A program made the translations under genes and the position numbers. Under the pieces are notes generated by a model. It had not been told where the DNA came from. It was given only the letters and a program-made list of their open reading frames with translations, and searched no databases. Shown in pieces: positions 44,681 to 53,223 of a stretch of 54,675 bases of DNA (positions are counted from its first letter, which is position 1; each line of letters begins with the position of its first letter). This DNA comes from Firmicutes bacterium AF25-13AC. GTDB taxonomy: Bacteria; Bacillota; Clostridia; Lachnospirales; Lachnospiraceae. The stretch covers positions 1 through 54,675 of the forward strand of contig QUFP01000032.1 in NCBI GenBank assembly GCA_003478935.1, given 5' to 3'.

Positions 44681-44726
44681 AAGATCTGCTCATCTGTTGA
44701 AAAAAACGGATGAGCAGATCTTTTTA
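44681..44726 (+). terminator. Intrinsic terminator of the aspS-gatCAB operon
   Basis: AAGATCTGCTCATCTGTT pairs with AACGGATGAGCAGATCTT (18 pairs, one G-U) and is followed by TTTATA. Confidence 0.9.
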
Positions 44727-44761
44727 TACAAAAAAATCTTGGAAAATTTACAAAAAAATGC

Positions 44762-44790
44762 TTGATTATTTCAGATAAATGTGATAAAGT
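44762..44790 (+). promoter_or_regulatory. Promoter of the alcohol dehydrogenase gene
   Basis: TTGATT (44762-44767) and TAAAGT (44785-44790) with 17 bases between, plus TG two bases before the -10. The Rex-like operator begins five bases downstream, covering the start site. Confidence 0.6.
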
Positions 44791-44794
44791 TACT

Positions 44795-44812
44795 TTGTTT
44801 GATAATTAACAA
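44795..44812. promoter_or_regulatory. Rex-type operator
   Basis: TTGTTTGATAATTAACAA matches the Rex consensus TTGTTAA-N4-TTAACAA at 12 of 14 fixed positions and at full 18-base spacing. It lies over the expected start of transcription, so NADH-free Rex would block the promoter and a high NADH/NAD ratio would release it. This fits the downstream NAD(P)H-using alcohol dehydrogenase. Confidence 0.75.
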
Positions 44813-44907
44813 ACGAAGTCTTGCAAAAAGCAGGATAGAATAAAAATATATCATTTAATAAAAACTGGCTGAAGTTAGACAGACCAGAATAGAAAGGAAG
44901 AATTATC

Positions 44908-46098
44908 ATGGCAAGATTTACATTACCAAGAGATCTGTATCATGGCAAGGGAGCACTTGAAGCATTAAAGACGCTGAAAGGAAAGAAGGCAATCGTCGTT
45001 GTTGGCGGTGGTTCTATGAAGCGTTTCGGTTTTCTGGATAAGGTTGTTTCCTATCTTAAGGAGGCAGGTATGGAGGTTCAGTTGTTTGAGGGTGTAGAGC
45101 CAGACCCATCAGTGGATACTGTCATGAAGGGTGCAGCAGCAATGACCGAGTTTGGACCAGACTGGATCGTATCAATCGGAGGAGGATCTCCAATCGATGC
45201 AGCGAAGGCTATGTGGGCATTCTATGAGTATCCAAATGTTACATTTGAGGATCTGTGCATTCCGTTTAACTTCCCGACACTTCGTACAAAGGCTAAGTTC
45301 TGTGCAATCCCATCTACATCAGGTACTGCTACCGAGGTAACAGCATTCTCCGTTATCACCGATTACAAGAAGGGTATTAAATATCCGTTAGCAGACTTCA
45401 ACATCACTCCAGATGTAGCTATCGTAGATCCAGAGTTAGCAGAGACCATGCCAAAGAAGCTGACTGCACATACAGGTATGGATGCTATGACTCATGCAAT
45501 CGAGGCATATGTTTCTACTCTTCACTGCGAGTATACCGATCCGCTTGCACTGCATGCAATCGAGCTGATCAGCGAGTATCTGATTCCATCATACAATGGC
45601 GACATGGATGCACGTGCAAAGATGCATGATGCACAGTGTCTGGCTGGTATGGCATTCTCTAACGCACTGCTTGGAATCGTTCACTCCATGGCACATAAGA
45701 CTGGTGCAGCTTACAGCGGCGGACATATCGTTCATGGATGTGCAAACGCAATGTACCTGCCAAAGGTTATCCGCTTCAACGCAGCAGAGCCAGAAGCACA
45801 GGTAAGATATGCAAATATCGCAAGATTCCTTCACTTAGAGGGAAGCACCGATGCAGAGCTTGTAGATGCACTGATCGCTCATATCCAGAACATGAACAAG
45901 CAGCTTGATATCCCGACCTGCATCAAGGATTATGAGGGCGGAATCATCGACGAGAAAGAATTTATGGAGAAGCTGCCAACAGTTGCAGAGCTTGCAGTAG
46001 GTGATGCTTGTACAGGATCCAATCCAAGAAGCATTAACCCAGAGCAGATGGCAAAGCTGTTAAAGTGCTGCTACTACGATGAGGAAGTAGATTTCTAA
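44908..46098 (+). CDS. Iron-containing alcohol dehydrogenase
   Basis: 396-residue group III alcohol dehydrogenase. The cofactor-binding part has VVVGGGSMKRFG and WIVSIGGGSPIDAAKAMW; the Fe-binding region contains LTAHTGMDAMTHAIEAY and SMAHKTGAAYSGGHIVHGCANAM with the His ligands. It probably reduces acetaldehyde, butyraldehyde or another aldehyde to regenerate NAD(P)+ in fermentation. AGAAAGGAAGAATTATC precedes the ATG. It stands alone between two terminators, under a Rex-type operator. Confidence 0.92.
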   Translation: MARFTLPRDLYHGKGALEALKTLKGKKAIVVVGGGSMKRFGFLDKVVSYLKEAGMEVQLFEGVEPDPSVDTVMKGAAAMTEFGPDWIVSIGGGSPIDAAKAMWAFYEYPNVTFEDLCIPFNFPTLRTKAKFCAIPSTSGTATEVTAFSVITDYKKGIKYPLADFNITPDVAIVDPELAETMPKKLTAHTGMDAMTHAIEAYVSTLHCEYTDPLALHAIELISEYLIPSYNGDMDARAKMHDAQCLAGMAFSNALLGIVHSMAHKTGAAYSGGHIVHGCANAMYLPKVIRFNAAEPEAQVRYANIARFLHLEGSTDAELVDALIAHIQNMNKQLDIPTCIKDYEGGIIDEKEFMEKLPTVAELAVGDACTGSNPRSINPEQMAKLLKCCYYDEEVDF

Positions 46099-46116
46099 TC
46101 ATTTAATAAAATTTTT

Positions 46117-46147
46117 AAGGCGCGTACCGCAGGGTGCGCGCCTTTTT
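46117..46147 (+). terminator. Intrinsic terminator after the alcohol dehydrogenase
   Basis: Stem AAGGCGCGTACC with GGGTGCGCGCCTT, loop GCA, then TTTATA. Confidence 0.87.
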
Positions 46148-46187
46148 ATATTGCACCGAAGGGGCTTAGTAGTAATACGCCTTTTGC

Positions 46188-46216
46188 TTGCAAATCGGAG
46201 TGGGAAAGGGTATAAT
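46188..46216 (+). promoter_or_regulatory. Sigma-A promoter of the S51-HAD gene
   Basis: TTGCAA (46188-46193) and a perfect TATAAT (46211-46216) with 17 bases between. Confidence 0.78.
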
Positions 46217-46261
46217 TAGTTTATAAAATTAGCACAATCCTGTGCGGAAATGAGGAAAAAA

Positions 46262-47659
46262 ATGATATTACTGACAGCAGACGGAATTACTTCTTTACAG
46301 CTGGAGGAAGAAATAAAAAAAGCACTTGTGCCAATATCAAGAAGAGCAGCGCTTGTGACAACCGCCTCGTGCCGGTATAAAGAAAAAGATCATAATGTTC
46401 CAATATTAAGTGCGCTTATGAGGCGCTTTGGGCTTGAGCCGGAGTGCGTGGACGTGGAATTTCAGGATGCGACTTTTTTATTGGCATATGATGTTGTTAT
46501 TTTGATGGGCGGAAATCCATTTTATCTGCGCAAGCATTTAAAAAAGTGGAAAAATAGTCTGGAAGTTTTGACTGAGCTTGCTAACCGCCATGTGCTTATA
46601 GGAATAAGTGCCGGCAGCATGGTTCTTGGCGATACGATGGAGTTTGCCTGTCAGATTGAACCTGGTGGTATCGAGGAAGTTGGAGAAAATGTAGACTGCA
46701 GCGGTTTTGGCATTGTGCCGTTAAATATTATGCCGCATTACCTGGCATATCTGACTGCTTATGAACAGACAAAGGAGATACTGGAAAGCTACGAGGAGGA
46801 GACAGGACGAAAGATATGTACCATAAATGACGGCGATGGCATAATCATTTCACAAGCAGGAAAAAAGGGACGCTATATCAAAGATGAGCGATATACACCG
46901 ATTGTTGCGCCTGGCATGTCAGAGTATCAGGCATATTTTTTTGATCTGTATGGCACTTTGATTGACATTCATACAGAAGAGGGTGATCATGAGCTTTGGG
47001 AGTTTATGGCAAAATATTATGCCTACAAAGGAGCAAGGTACGGTTCATGGGAGCTTCGCTGGAGATATGGTGCATTGATTCATGATGAGGAAGAACGGCT
47101 TTTGCATGAAAATCCCAAACAGATTCCTGAGCCACAGGTAGAACGTGTCTTTATGCGTTTATATGAAGAAAAGGGTGTGCGTGTTTCCATACAGGAGGCT
47201 GTGGATGCCGCGCAGGTATTTCGAAGCTTTTCACTGCGCTATGTTCGCTTATATTATGGTGCAAAAGAGCTTCTTGCCCACCTGAAAAAGAAAGGAAAAA
47301 AGCTCTATGTGCTTAGCAATGCGCAGCAGGTATTTACTGCCAGCGAGCTGCGCTATCTTGGTATTTACGATTACTTTGATAAGGTGTGCCTGTCATCAGA
47401 TTACCATTGCAAAAAGCCAGATGCTGCTTATTTTAAGGCATTATTAACGTCAGAAAGCTTAGATCCGGCAAAGGTAATGATGATCGGAAACAGCGAATAT
47501 GATGACATACGTACTGCAAAATCACTTGGTATGGGTGCATGCTATATTCATTCCAATTTGTCACCAGAAGGAGAGACGGCAAATTGTGATATTGTTATGA
47601 GAGCGATGGATCTGCCGTCTCTGGAGAAGATTTTGTGCCGCGAAGCGCACTTGGCGTAA
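46262..47659 (+). CDS. Fusion of S51 peptidase-like and HAD-family hydrolase domains
   Basis: 465 residues read from ATG 46262 (behind GAGGAAAAAA; ATG 46250 is an alternative). Residues about 1-222 form a peptidase E/cyanophycinase-like domain: VVILMGGNPFYLRKHL, GISAGSMVLG with the nucleophile Ser at about 116, and GIVPLNIMPHYLAYL. Residues about 222-465 form a HAD hydrolase: FFDLYGTLIDIHTEE (DxYGT nucleophile), LYVLSNAQQVFTA (motif II) and KKPDAAYF plus MIGNSEYDDIRTAKSLG (motifs III and IV). There is no ribosome-binding site before the HAD part, so a real fusion is likely. It may couple peptide cleavage to a phosphatase reaction, which is inference. The 3' end overlaps the AraC gene by 65 bases. 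Confidence 0.85.
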   Translation: MILLTADGITSLQLEEEIKKALVPISRRAALVTTASCRYKEKDHNVPILSALMRRFGLEPECVDVEFQDATFLLAYDVVILMGGNPFYLRKHLKKWKNSLEVLTELANRHVLIGISAGSMVLGDTMEFACQIEPGGIEEVGENVDCSGFGIVPLNIMPHYLAYLTAYEQTKEILESYEEETGRKICTINDGDGIIISQAGKKGRYIKDERYTPIVAPGMSEYQAYFFDLYGTLIDIHTEEGDHELWEFMAKYYAYKGARYGSWELRWRYGALIHDEEERLLHENPKQIPEPQVERVFMRLYEEKGVRVSIQEAVDAAQVFRSFSLRYVRLYYGAKELLAHLKKKGKKLYVLSNAQQVFTASELRYLGIYDYFDKVCLSSDYHCKKPDAAYFKALLTSESLDPAKVMMIGNSEYDDIRTAKSLGMGACYIHSNLSPEGETANCDIVMRAMDLPSLEKILCREAHLA

Positions 47660-48503
47660 TTCCATATTTTTTCTTAAAGACGCGGTTAAAATGAGGAATG
47701 CTGTTAAAACCGCATCTTCTTGCAATGTCCATGATTGGTTCATAAGCGTCTGCAAGCAGCAGTCTTGAAGCTTGAGAAAGACGATAGCTGTTTAAGCATT
47801 CTGTGAATGTTATGCCAATCGTGGACTTAAAGAACTTAACAAAGTGAGATTCACTAAATTCACATACTTTTGCCATCTGCTCAGTAGACAGCGGTTCACT
47901 GTAATGATCTGTGATATAGCTAATGATTTGTTTTGTCTTTACTACTGATTTTTGTGGGCGGCTCTTTGGCTTTACAGACGGCTCATTGTAAAATAGCAGA
48001 TAAAACAGGCGAAAGAGACAGCTCTTTATGCCAAGCGGGTAAGCTGCTGAATAAAACGTCTGCAGCTGAAACATTTCCTCAAAACATTGACGAAACTCAT
48101 TGTACCAGCCGTCTTCAGGCGTGATAAGCCATGGAATGACTTGATCTCCCTTTGAGAGTGGCTCTAAAAATGCAAATGCATCGTCATTATCTGTACTTCC
48201 AGAAAGAAGAGACAGCGGAAATTGGATCATGCTAATCTTCAGTGAGGAGTTTGAATCTGCGTCAATGGAATGCAGCTGACCTGGTAAAACCAGACAGATA
48301 TCGCCCTTTTTTACTGAAATTTTTTCAAGGTCAATTGATACTCGTCCAGTTCCTTCACGGATTAGAAGAATTTCCATAGTATCCTGCCAGTGAATAGATA
48401 CAGAAGAAATGTCATCAGGCAGAACAGCCGTCAGGGCAGCAAAAGGAAAAGAACCTGTTAAAGGTTCGTGCATTTCAAATAAGTCGATGTTTTGGATATT
48501 CAT
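47595..48503 (-). CDS. AraC-family transcriptional regulator
   Basis: 302 residues. An N-terminal cupin domain (about 15-100: IHWQDTMEILLIREGTGRVS, KKGDICLVLPGQLHSID) is followed by a linker and a C-terminal double helix-turn-helix of about 100 residues: LSTEQMAKVCEFSESHFVKFFKSTIG and IMDIARRCGFNSIPHFNRVFKKKYGITPSAL. Such proteins sense sugars or related metabolites. The last 15 residues after PSALRG extend into the opposite-strand S51-HAD gene. The start has a weak site (GAAAGG, 13 bases away). The target is unknown. Confidence 0.9.
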   Translation of the reverse strand: MNIQNIDLFEMHEPLTGSFPFAALTAVLPDDISSVSIHWQDTMEILLIREGTGRVSIDLEKISVKKGDICLVLPGQLHSIDADSNSSLKISMIQFPLSLLSGSTDNDDAFAFLEPLSKGDQVIPWLITPEDGWYNEFRQCFEEMFQLQTFYSAAYPLGIKSCLFRLFYLLFYNEPSVKPKSRPQKSVVKTKQIISYITDHYSEPLSTEQMAKVCEFSESHFVKFFKSTIGITFTECLNSYRLSQASRLLLADAYEPIMDIARRCGFNSIPHFNRVFKKKYGITPSALRGTKSSPETADPSLS

Positions 48504-48604
48504 ATGTATAATAATAAGCCTTTCTCAAAGTCAGTCTTTTTCTCATAATAGGTATACCACAAGAAACGAAAGAAAACAACCCAAAATGTGGAAGAGCAAA
48601 AAGC

Positions 48605-48633
48605 TTGACAGACACTTTTTTTATTACTATTAT
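48605..48633 (+). promoter_or_regulatory. Promoter for the DUF3990-type remnant
   Basis: Perfect TTGACA (48605-48610) and TATTAT (48628-48633) with 17 bases between, divergent from the AraC gene. Confidence 0.65.
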
Positions 48634-48681
48634 AATAAAAAGTAAGTAGAAAAAGATGGTCATTTAATAAAGAGGTGAAGA

Positions 48682-48946
48682 ATGGAACTATATCATGCGA
48701 GTAAAGAGATTGTTCAGTACCCAGAAGTAAGAAAGGCAAGGTATACAAAAGATTTTTCTTGGGGATTTTATTGCACCAATAATTTTAAACAGGCAGTAAG
48801 ATGGGCGAATAAACAGAAAGCAGTTTGGGGTGTTGGCAGAATTTAAATATCCGACACATCAAATAAGTTTCCATACATTGTCGGCACTTGATTGTCTGAC
48901 GTTTGTAAAGAGTGAGGTAGTTTATGACAGAGAAGGAAAGAAATGA
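48682..48946 (+). pseudogene. DUF3990-family protein remnant with internal deletion
   Basis: The ATG at 48682 follows AAGAGGTGAAG and reads MELYHASKEIVQYPEVRKAR, then DFSWGFYCTNNFKQAVRWA, the N-terminal half of DUF3990 (an ART-like fold by family reputation). The frame stops at 48844-48846. In another frame, LAEFKYPTHQISFHTLSALDCL matches the C-terminal end of the same family and runs to a TGA at 48944-48946. About 60-70 residues of the middle seem to be missing, so this is a decayed gene and not a single-base error. Its end overlaps the next gene start. Confidence 0.7.
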
Positions 48947-49361
48947 TTATTTTTATGTGTGCGCGCTAATTGAATATATTGCAAGAGAAACAAAAAATCA
49001 TCGTGGAGATATTGTGAATCAAATTGGTGAAGATGGTATAAAAAAGCTTTTGTATGATGCAGAGGTAGATCACTGCCTTAGTTTTGAACAGGTTAGCGAT
49101 GAAGTAGTTGATTATTATAAAATAAAGCAGGGAGATTTTGATACAATATCGGCTTGCAAGTATTCGATCCCGAGTTTTCTTGATATTGGTAAATTATATA
49201 GTATTATGATAGAGGACTGTGCGAAGCCGGGAGATGAAGTTTCAGAGTTGATGAAAATATTTTCTTCTTTTATCAGTGATGAGATATCGAATTTAATACC
49301 GATTTATATTATCAAAATCCAAACTATCTTGAGTGGTCATATAGAGAGGGAAAATTGTTAG
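48924..49361 (+). CDS. DUF3990-associated hypothetical protein, C-terminal frameshift
   Basis: 145 residues as written, mostly helical, without signal peptide or membrane segment: MTEKERNDYFYVCALIEYIARE, then VNQIGEDGIKKLLYDAEVDHCLSFEQVSDEV. I associate this type with genes next to DUF3990 and DUF3791 in Lachnospiraceae, possibly toxin-antitoxin-like modules, but that is from memory. At about 49293 one missing T changes the frame; with it restored the end reads FNTDLYYQNPNYLEWSYREG and stops at 49364-49366. The start overlaps the DUF3990 remnant, so the two were once coupled. Function unknown. Confidence 0.7.
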   Translation: MTEKERNDYFYVCALIEYIARETKNHRGDIVNQIGEDGIKKLLYDAEVDHCLSFEQVSDEVVDYYKIKQGDFDTISACKYSIPSFLDIGKLYSIMIEDCAKPGDEVSELMKIFSSFISDEISNLIPIYIIKIQTILSGHIERENC

Positions 49362-49436
49362 ATTGATCTTATATATATAAAGAATGTGGTTTTATTTTTA
49401 TTTTACGAATAATCGTTAGAGATAGTTAGAGCGAGG

Positions 49437-49466
49437 GGAATTTTGCGGTAGCAGAGTTCCTTTTTT
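49437..49466 (+). terminator. Intrinsic terminator
   Basis: GGAATTTTGC and GCAGAGTTCC form ten pairs (three G-U or weak) around GGTA, followed by six T. Confidence 0.7.
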
Positions 49467-49468
49467 CG

Positions 49469-49497
49469 TTGACAAAAAACGATATTTTATTTAAAAT
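49469..49497 (+). promoter_or_regulatory. Promoter of the ABC exporter pair
   Basis: TTGACA (49469-49474) and TAAAAT (49492-49497) with 17 bases between. It lies about 100 bases before the ATPase gene. A possible 20-codon reading frame in the leader (49518-49580) has no clear support. Confidence 0.7.
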
Positions 49498-49598
49498 ACA
49501 GTATATAATATTTAATAATGAGGGTGATTTTAATAGTGAACCAAATAAGCCAAATAAGATTAATGAACCCAATGAGCTAACAAAAAAGGAGGACACCG

Positions 49599-50474
49599 AT
49601 GGAGCTGGAAATTAAAAATGTATCGCACACCTATAAAAATGGAAAAAAAGCATTATCAGAAATTTCCACAAGTCTTACCCCTGGTGTGTATGGTCTCTTA
49701 GGACCAAACGGCGCAGGAAAATCAACGCTGATGAACATCATTACTGATAATCTGAGGCCAACAGCGGGTGAAGTGTCGCTCGATGGAAATGTGATCTGGA
49801 AAAACAGCAATGCGTATCGTGCAAGGCTTGGCTATATGCCACAGCAGCAAGGGCTATACAGTTCCTTTACCGGGACACGTTTTTTATGGTACATGGCAGC
49901 GTTAAAGGGATTGTCACATAGAGAAGCCAAAACGCGTGTAAATGAACTGCTAGAGTTGGTGAATTTAAAGGATGCCGCAGATCGACGTATCGGAGGCTAT
50001 TCCGGTGGAATGAAGCAGCGCCTTTTAATTGCGCAGGCATTATTAAATGAGCCAGATGTACTTGTGTTAGATGAGCCAACGGCGGGTCTGGACCCGAAAG
50101 AGCGCATTCGCATCCGCAATTTTATCAGTGAGATTGCAGCAGATAAGATCGTTCTATTGGCAACACATGTAGTTACGGACGTGGAGTGCATCGCGAAAGA
50201 AATCATTTTATTGAAACAAGGACGCATTCTCAAAAAAGCATCGCCGATGGATCTGATCCGAGAAATGGACGGGCTGGTATGGGAATTTTTGATTCAGCCG
50301 GAGGAGATGGCAGGTGTGCAGAAAAAATATCTGGTCAGCAACATTATGATGACCGATGCCGGGATGCTTGTTCGTGCAGTAGGAAATGGGGAGCAGTTCC
50401 CGGCTGAACGAAAAAAGGCTGCGGCAAATATGGAAGATGTATATTTGTATCGGATGGAAGCAGATATTGGATAG
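49599..50474 (+). CDS. ABC transporter ATP-binding protein (exporter type)
   Basis: 291-residue ATPase. Walker A GPNGAGKST at 36-44, Q-loop PQQQGLYSSFTG, signature YSGGMKQRLLIAQALL, Walker B VLVLDEPTAGLDP and the H-loop ATHVV. The C-terminal part (about 215-290) is a regulatory extension as in CcmA/NatA-type exporters. AAAAAAGGAGGACACCG precedes the ATG. The next gene, 17 bases on, is its membrane partner. The exported substrate is unknown. Confidence 0.93.
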   Translation: MELEIKNVSHTYKNGKKALSEISTSLTPGVYGLLGPNGAGKSTLMNIITDNLRPTAGEVSLDGNVIWKNSNAYRARLGYMPQQQGLYSSFTGTRFLWYMAALKGLSHREAKTRVNELLELVNLKDAADRRIGGYSGGMKQRLLIAQALLNEPDVLVLDEPTAGLDPKERIRIRNFISEIAADKIVLLATHVVTDVECIAKEIILLKQGRILKKASPMDLIREMDGLVWEFLIQPEEMAGVQKKYLVSNIMMTDAGMLVRAVGNGEQFPAERKKAAANMEDVYLYRMEADIG

Positions 50475-50491
50475 AGAGTGGGGAAAGAAAA

Positions 50492-52894
50492 ATGGGACTT
50501 TTGGAACTTTTTTTATATGAGTTAAGAAAGACCGTCGCATCGAAAGCACTGTTGGCAATTATAATTTTGTGTTTGGGCATCAGCATTGCTTACCAGTGGA
50601 GTGAGACACGCTCAGGCGGACAATACGATCAGTACAGTGGGCTGCGCGGCGCCTTTTGGAGCGAAGAACTAGAAAAAACAAAGGGAACAGACCGTGACAA
50701 GTTAAAACAATATTTTGAGATTGAAGGCTGGTATCATGGCCTTTTAGCGGCAGAAGAGAATGGACAAGATATTGAGTCATCACTGATGGAGTTTCAGGAA
50801 CTCTATCCAGATGTGGATATGGAAGTACGCTTGCATCAGTCAGAAGAAGTACCAGAAGAAATGAGTCATCTGACAATGCATAAATTTTATAATAATATTG
50901 TGTCGAGATTAACCTATCAGGAATCGTATCCGCAGTTTCGAGAGAGCATTCAACAAAAAGCCGATGAATTAGAAGATTTGGCACTTTTTTCAGATATTAG
51001 CGGATATAGCAGCCGCAACATCATGCAGACGGCAGAGGCCTATAAAAAGCTGGGTGATCTCACACTAGAATATGATTACAGTGCGGCCATCTATATGGGA
51101 ACCAATACAGTGATGGTTGATATGATGATCTTGTTTTTGGTGATCCTGATTGGTTGGCAGATCTTTTGCAGGGAGCGCGAGAATGGAATCTATCCGATTC
51201 TTCAGACGGCAAAAAGAGGCGGCATGGCATTCATCAGCGCAAAACTTGCGGTGTATTTTCTGATGCTTGCAATCCTTTCTTTTTTGCTTTATGCGGCACA
51301 GTTTTTGTTCGCTTTTTCCTTGTATGGAATCGGAAATTTAGATGTGGCATTGCAGTCACTTTCTGAATATCGAAATTGTGTACTTCCAGTTTCAATCGGG
51401 ACATACATATGGCTGTTTCTGGGAATTAAAGTGGCAGCTTGTTTGGTGTTCGGCAGCCTGATTGTATTTTTTATGATAGCATGGAAACGATTTGTGCCGG
51501 CTGTCTGCACCTATTTTGGGGTGGCGCTGATCGAATATGCATTGTATACCACTGTAAATAGCCTTTCAAAATGGAATTGGTTTCGCTATGTAAATCTGTT
51601 TTCGGTACTGGATGCATCACAGCCGTTTACGGTTTATTGGAATTTAAATTTGTTTTCCTATCCAATTTGGGCAGGGTTTGCAAAGATGGTTCTATGTATT
51701 GCAACAATTTTTCTGTGCATGGTGCTTTCGATTTTGATTTACTGTCGTGAGCGTGAGGGAAAGCGTGTACACGGCATAGCGTCAGGCAGACAAATTGCAG
51801 TCTGTTCATTTGGCGGAAAGCATGTGAGTATTTTTGCACATGAGGGATACAAGTTTTATGTGCTCGGCGGAATGGGGGTATTTTTGATTGTGGCTTCGGC
51901 TATTTCGATGCACATGGCAGAGGGAATTCCATCTCATACAGGAACGACAGAAATACAGGCATATCGGTATTATATTGAGCAGCTGCAAGGCACGTATACC
52001 GAAGAGACAAGGGCATGGCTGGAGCAGGAAACACAAATTATGCAGATGACCGATCAAGAGGCACTTGAAACCCAAGAGCAATTTCAAAATGGAGAAATCT
52101 CTTTGGAGACATACACAGACTGGATGGAGAAGCGCCAGCAGTTGATTGAAATGCGGTCAAGAGGGTTTTATAAAATTTTGGCACAGGAACAGGTGATTAA
52201 GAATGCGAAAGAGAATGGATTTGAAAATGCAGGATTTGTCGATCAGTATAAGCTGTCCTATCTGTTTAAGGATGAGAATAATCAAATGTTTCTTGCCTGT
52301 GTGCTGCTTTCAGCATTGATTCTGGGCGTATCGGGTCTGTTTGGAATCGAGGAACGAAATGGCATGATGGCGCTGTTACAATCCACGCAAAAGGGACGGC
52401 AGCCATTACAAAGAAGAAAATTGTTGCAGACAATTTTGTGCGCAACGGTGCTGTATGCAATTTTGTATGTGCCGTATTATGTAGCAATCTGGCGCGATTT
52501 GTCAGAGGTGGATGCGTCCCTTGTCTTAAATGGAGTGCCAGGCTATCAAAAGTTGCCTGTGCCGTTGTCCATTCGTCATGCATTTGTTGTGATGTTTGTG
52601 CTTCGCTATCTGACAGCAGTGATTTGCAGCATAATCACAGCAGCTGTTACCAGTGCAGTAAAGAAACAGGCACTTGGAAGCGTAATCTGTTTCTTACTGT
52701 TTTTGGGACCATGTATTTTATATCTTTGGAAGGTAAATCTGTCCGGTGTGAGTGTTATCGGCGGCCTTTTGCCGCAGCTTACTTTCCAAAACGGACAGGT
52801 CATGTTGTATGGTGTGTACTGGATTGGAATGCTGGCGGCAGTAGGAGGCAGTCTGTATTGGATGAGAAAGAAGATTTACACGAACGTAAAGTAA
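50492..52894 (+). CDS. Large ABC-2-type exporter permease
   Basis: 800-residue membrane protein. It has a first helix at about 20-35 (ALLAIIILCLGISIAY), a long extracellular domain (about 40-205), helices at about 208-228, 250-275, 305-330, 335-355 and 400-420, then a second extracellular domain (about 450-610). A C-terminal bundle of helices follows (LACVLLSALILGVSGLFGI, IGGLLPQLTF region, YWIGMLAAVGGSLYWM). Both halves look like a duplicated ABC-2 unit. The start has GTGGGGAAAGAAAA upstream, a weak site, 17 bases after the ATPase gene. Probably exports a peptide, lipid or antibiotic; the sequence does not say which. Confidence 0.85.
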   Translation: MGLLELFLYELRKTVASKALLAIIILCLGISIAYQWSETRSGGQYDQYSGLRGAFWSEELEKTKGTDRDKLKQYFEIEGWYHGLLAAEENGQDIESSLMEFQELYPDVDMEVRLHQSEEVPEEMSHLTMHKFYNNIVSRLTYQESYPQFRESIQQKADELEDLALFSDISGYSSRNIMQTAEAYKKLGDLTLEYDYSAAIYMGTNTVMVDMMILFLVILIGWQIFCRERENGIYPILQTAKRGGMAFISAKLAVYFLMLAILSFLLYAAQFLFAFSLYGIGNLDVALQSLSEYRNCVLPVSIGTYIWLFLGIKVAACLVFGSLIVFFMIAWKRFVPAVCTYFGVALIEYALYTTVNSLSKWNWFRYVNLFSVLDASQPFTVYWNLNLFSYPIWAGFAKMVLCIATIFLCMVLSILIYCREREGKRVHGIASGRQIAVCSFGGKHVSIFAHEGYKFYVLGGMGVFLIVASAISMHMAEGIPSHTGTTEIQAYRYYIEQLQGTYTEETRAWLEQETQIMQMTDQEALETQEQFQNGEISLETYTDWMEKRQQLIEMRSRGFYKILAQEQVIKNAKENGFENAGFVDQYKLSYLFKDENNQMFLACVLLSALILGVSGLFGIEERNGMMALLQSTQKGRQPLQRRKLLQTILCATVLYAILYVPYYVAIWRDLSEVDASLVLNGVPGYQKLPVPLSIRHAFVVMFVLRYLTAVICSIITAAVTSAVKKQALGSVICFLLFLGPCILYLWKVNLSGVSVIGGLLPQLTFQNGQVMLYGVYWIGMLAAVGGSLYWMRKKIYTNVK

Positions 52895-52914
52895 AACAAA
52901 TAATTATTAGTGAA

Positions 52915-52942
52915 GGGGAGAAGTGAAATTAACTTCTCCTCA
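52915..52942. repeat. Hairpin between convergent operons
   Basis: GGGGAGAAGT and ACTTCTCCTC form a ten-pair stem around GAAATTA, 20 bases after the permease stop. There is no T-run after it on the plus strand; on the minus strand it lies downstream of the 81-residue gene, also without a T-run. It is a poor intrinsic terminator. Confidence 0.5.
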
Positions 52943-52977
52943 AAAATAAGTACATAAAATTGGCTGAGTGATGTTAA

Positions 52978-53223
52978 TTAAATATCTCTTACATAAATCC
53001 AATTACCTATCCAACAGTTGTTATTACGATCAAATAAGCGCTTATATATTTTACCGCTCTCTATTTTATAACACCATTCATAATTTTCAGTATTAAGTGG
53101 ATTAGGCGTTTCTAGTAGAGAGATTGATATTATAGGTTGACATGTACTAGCTTCACTTTTTTTGCAAAATAAATTGCTGACAAAACAAAATATAATAAGC
53201 GTATAAGTTAATATTTTTTTCAT
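52978..53223 (-). CDS. Small secreted or membrane-anchored protein of unknown function
   Basis: 81 residues with an N-terminal hydrophobic segment (ILTYTLIIFCFVSNLFC) that fits a signal peptide or anchor, though no lipobox is convincing. The rest has two Cys and several Trp/Tyr: NYEWCYKIESGKIYKRLF and NNCWIGNWIYVRD. The start overlaps the M56 gene stop (ATGA), so it is translationally coupled. I do not recognise the family; it may be an accessory or substrate of the peptidase. Confidence 0.65.
   Translation of the reverse strand: MKKILTYTLIIFCFVSNLFCKKSEASTCQPIISISLLETPNPLNTENYEWCYKIESGKIYKRLFDRNNNCWIGNWIYVRDI

Noticed and set aside
49518..49580. Twenty-codon leader peptide before the ABC exporter
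   Set aside because: It has no ribosome-binding site and no run of regulatory codons; the sequence is a simple AT-rich repeat.
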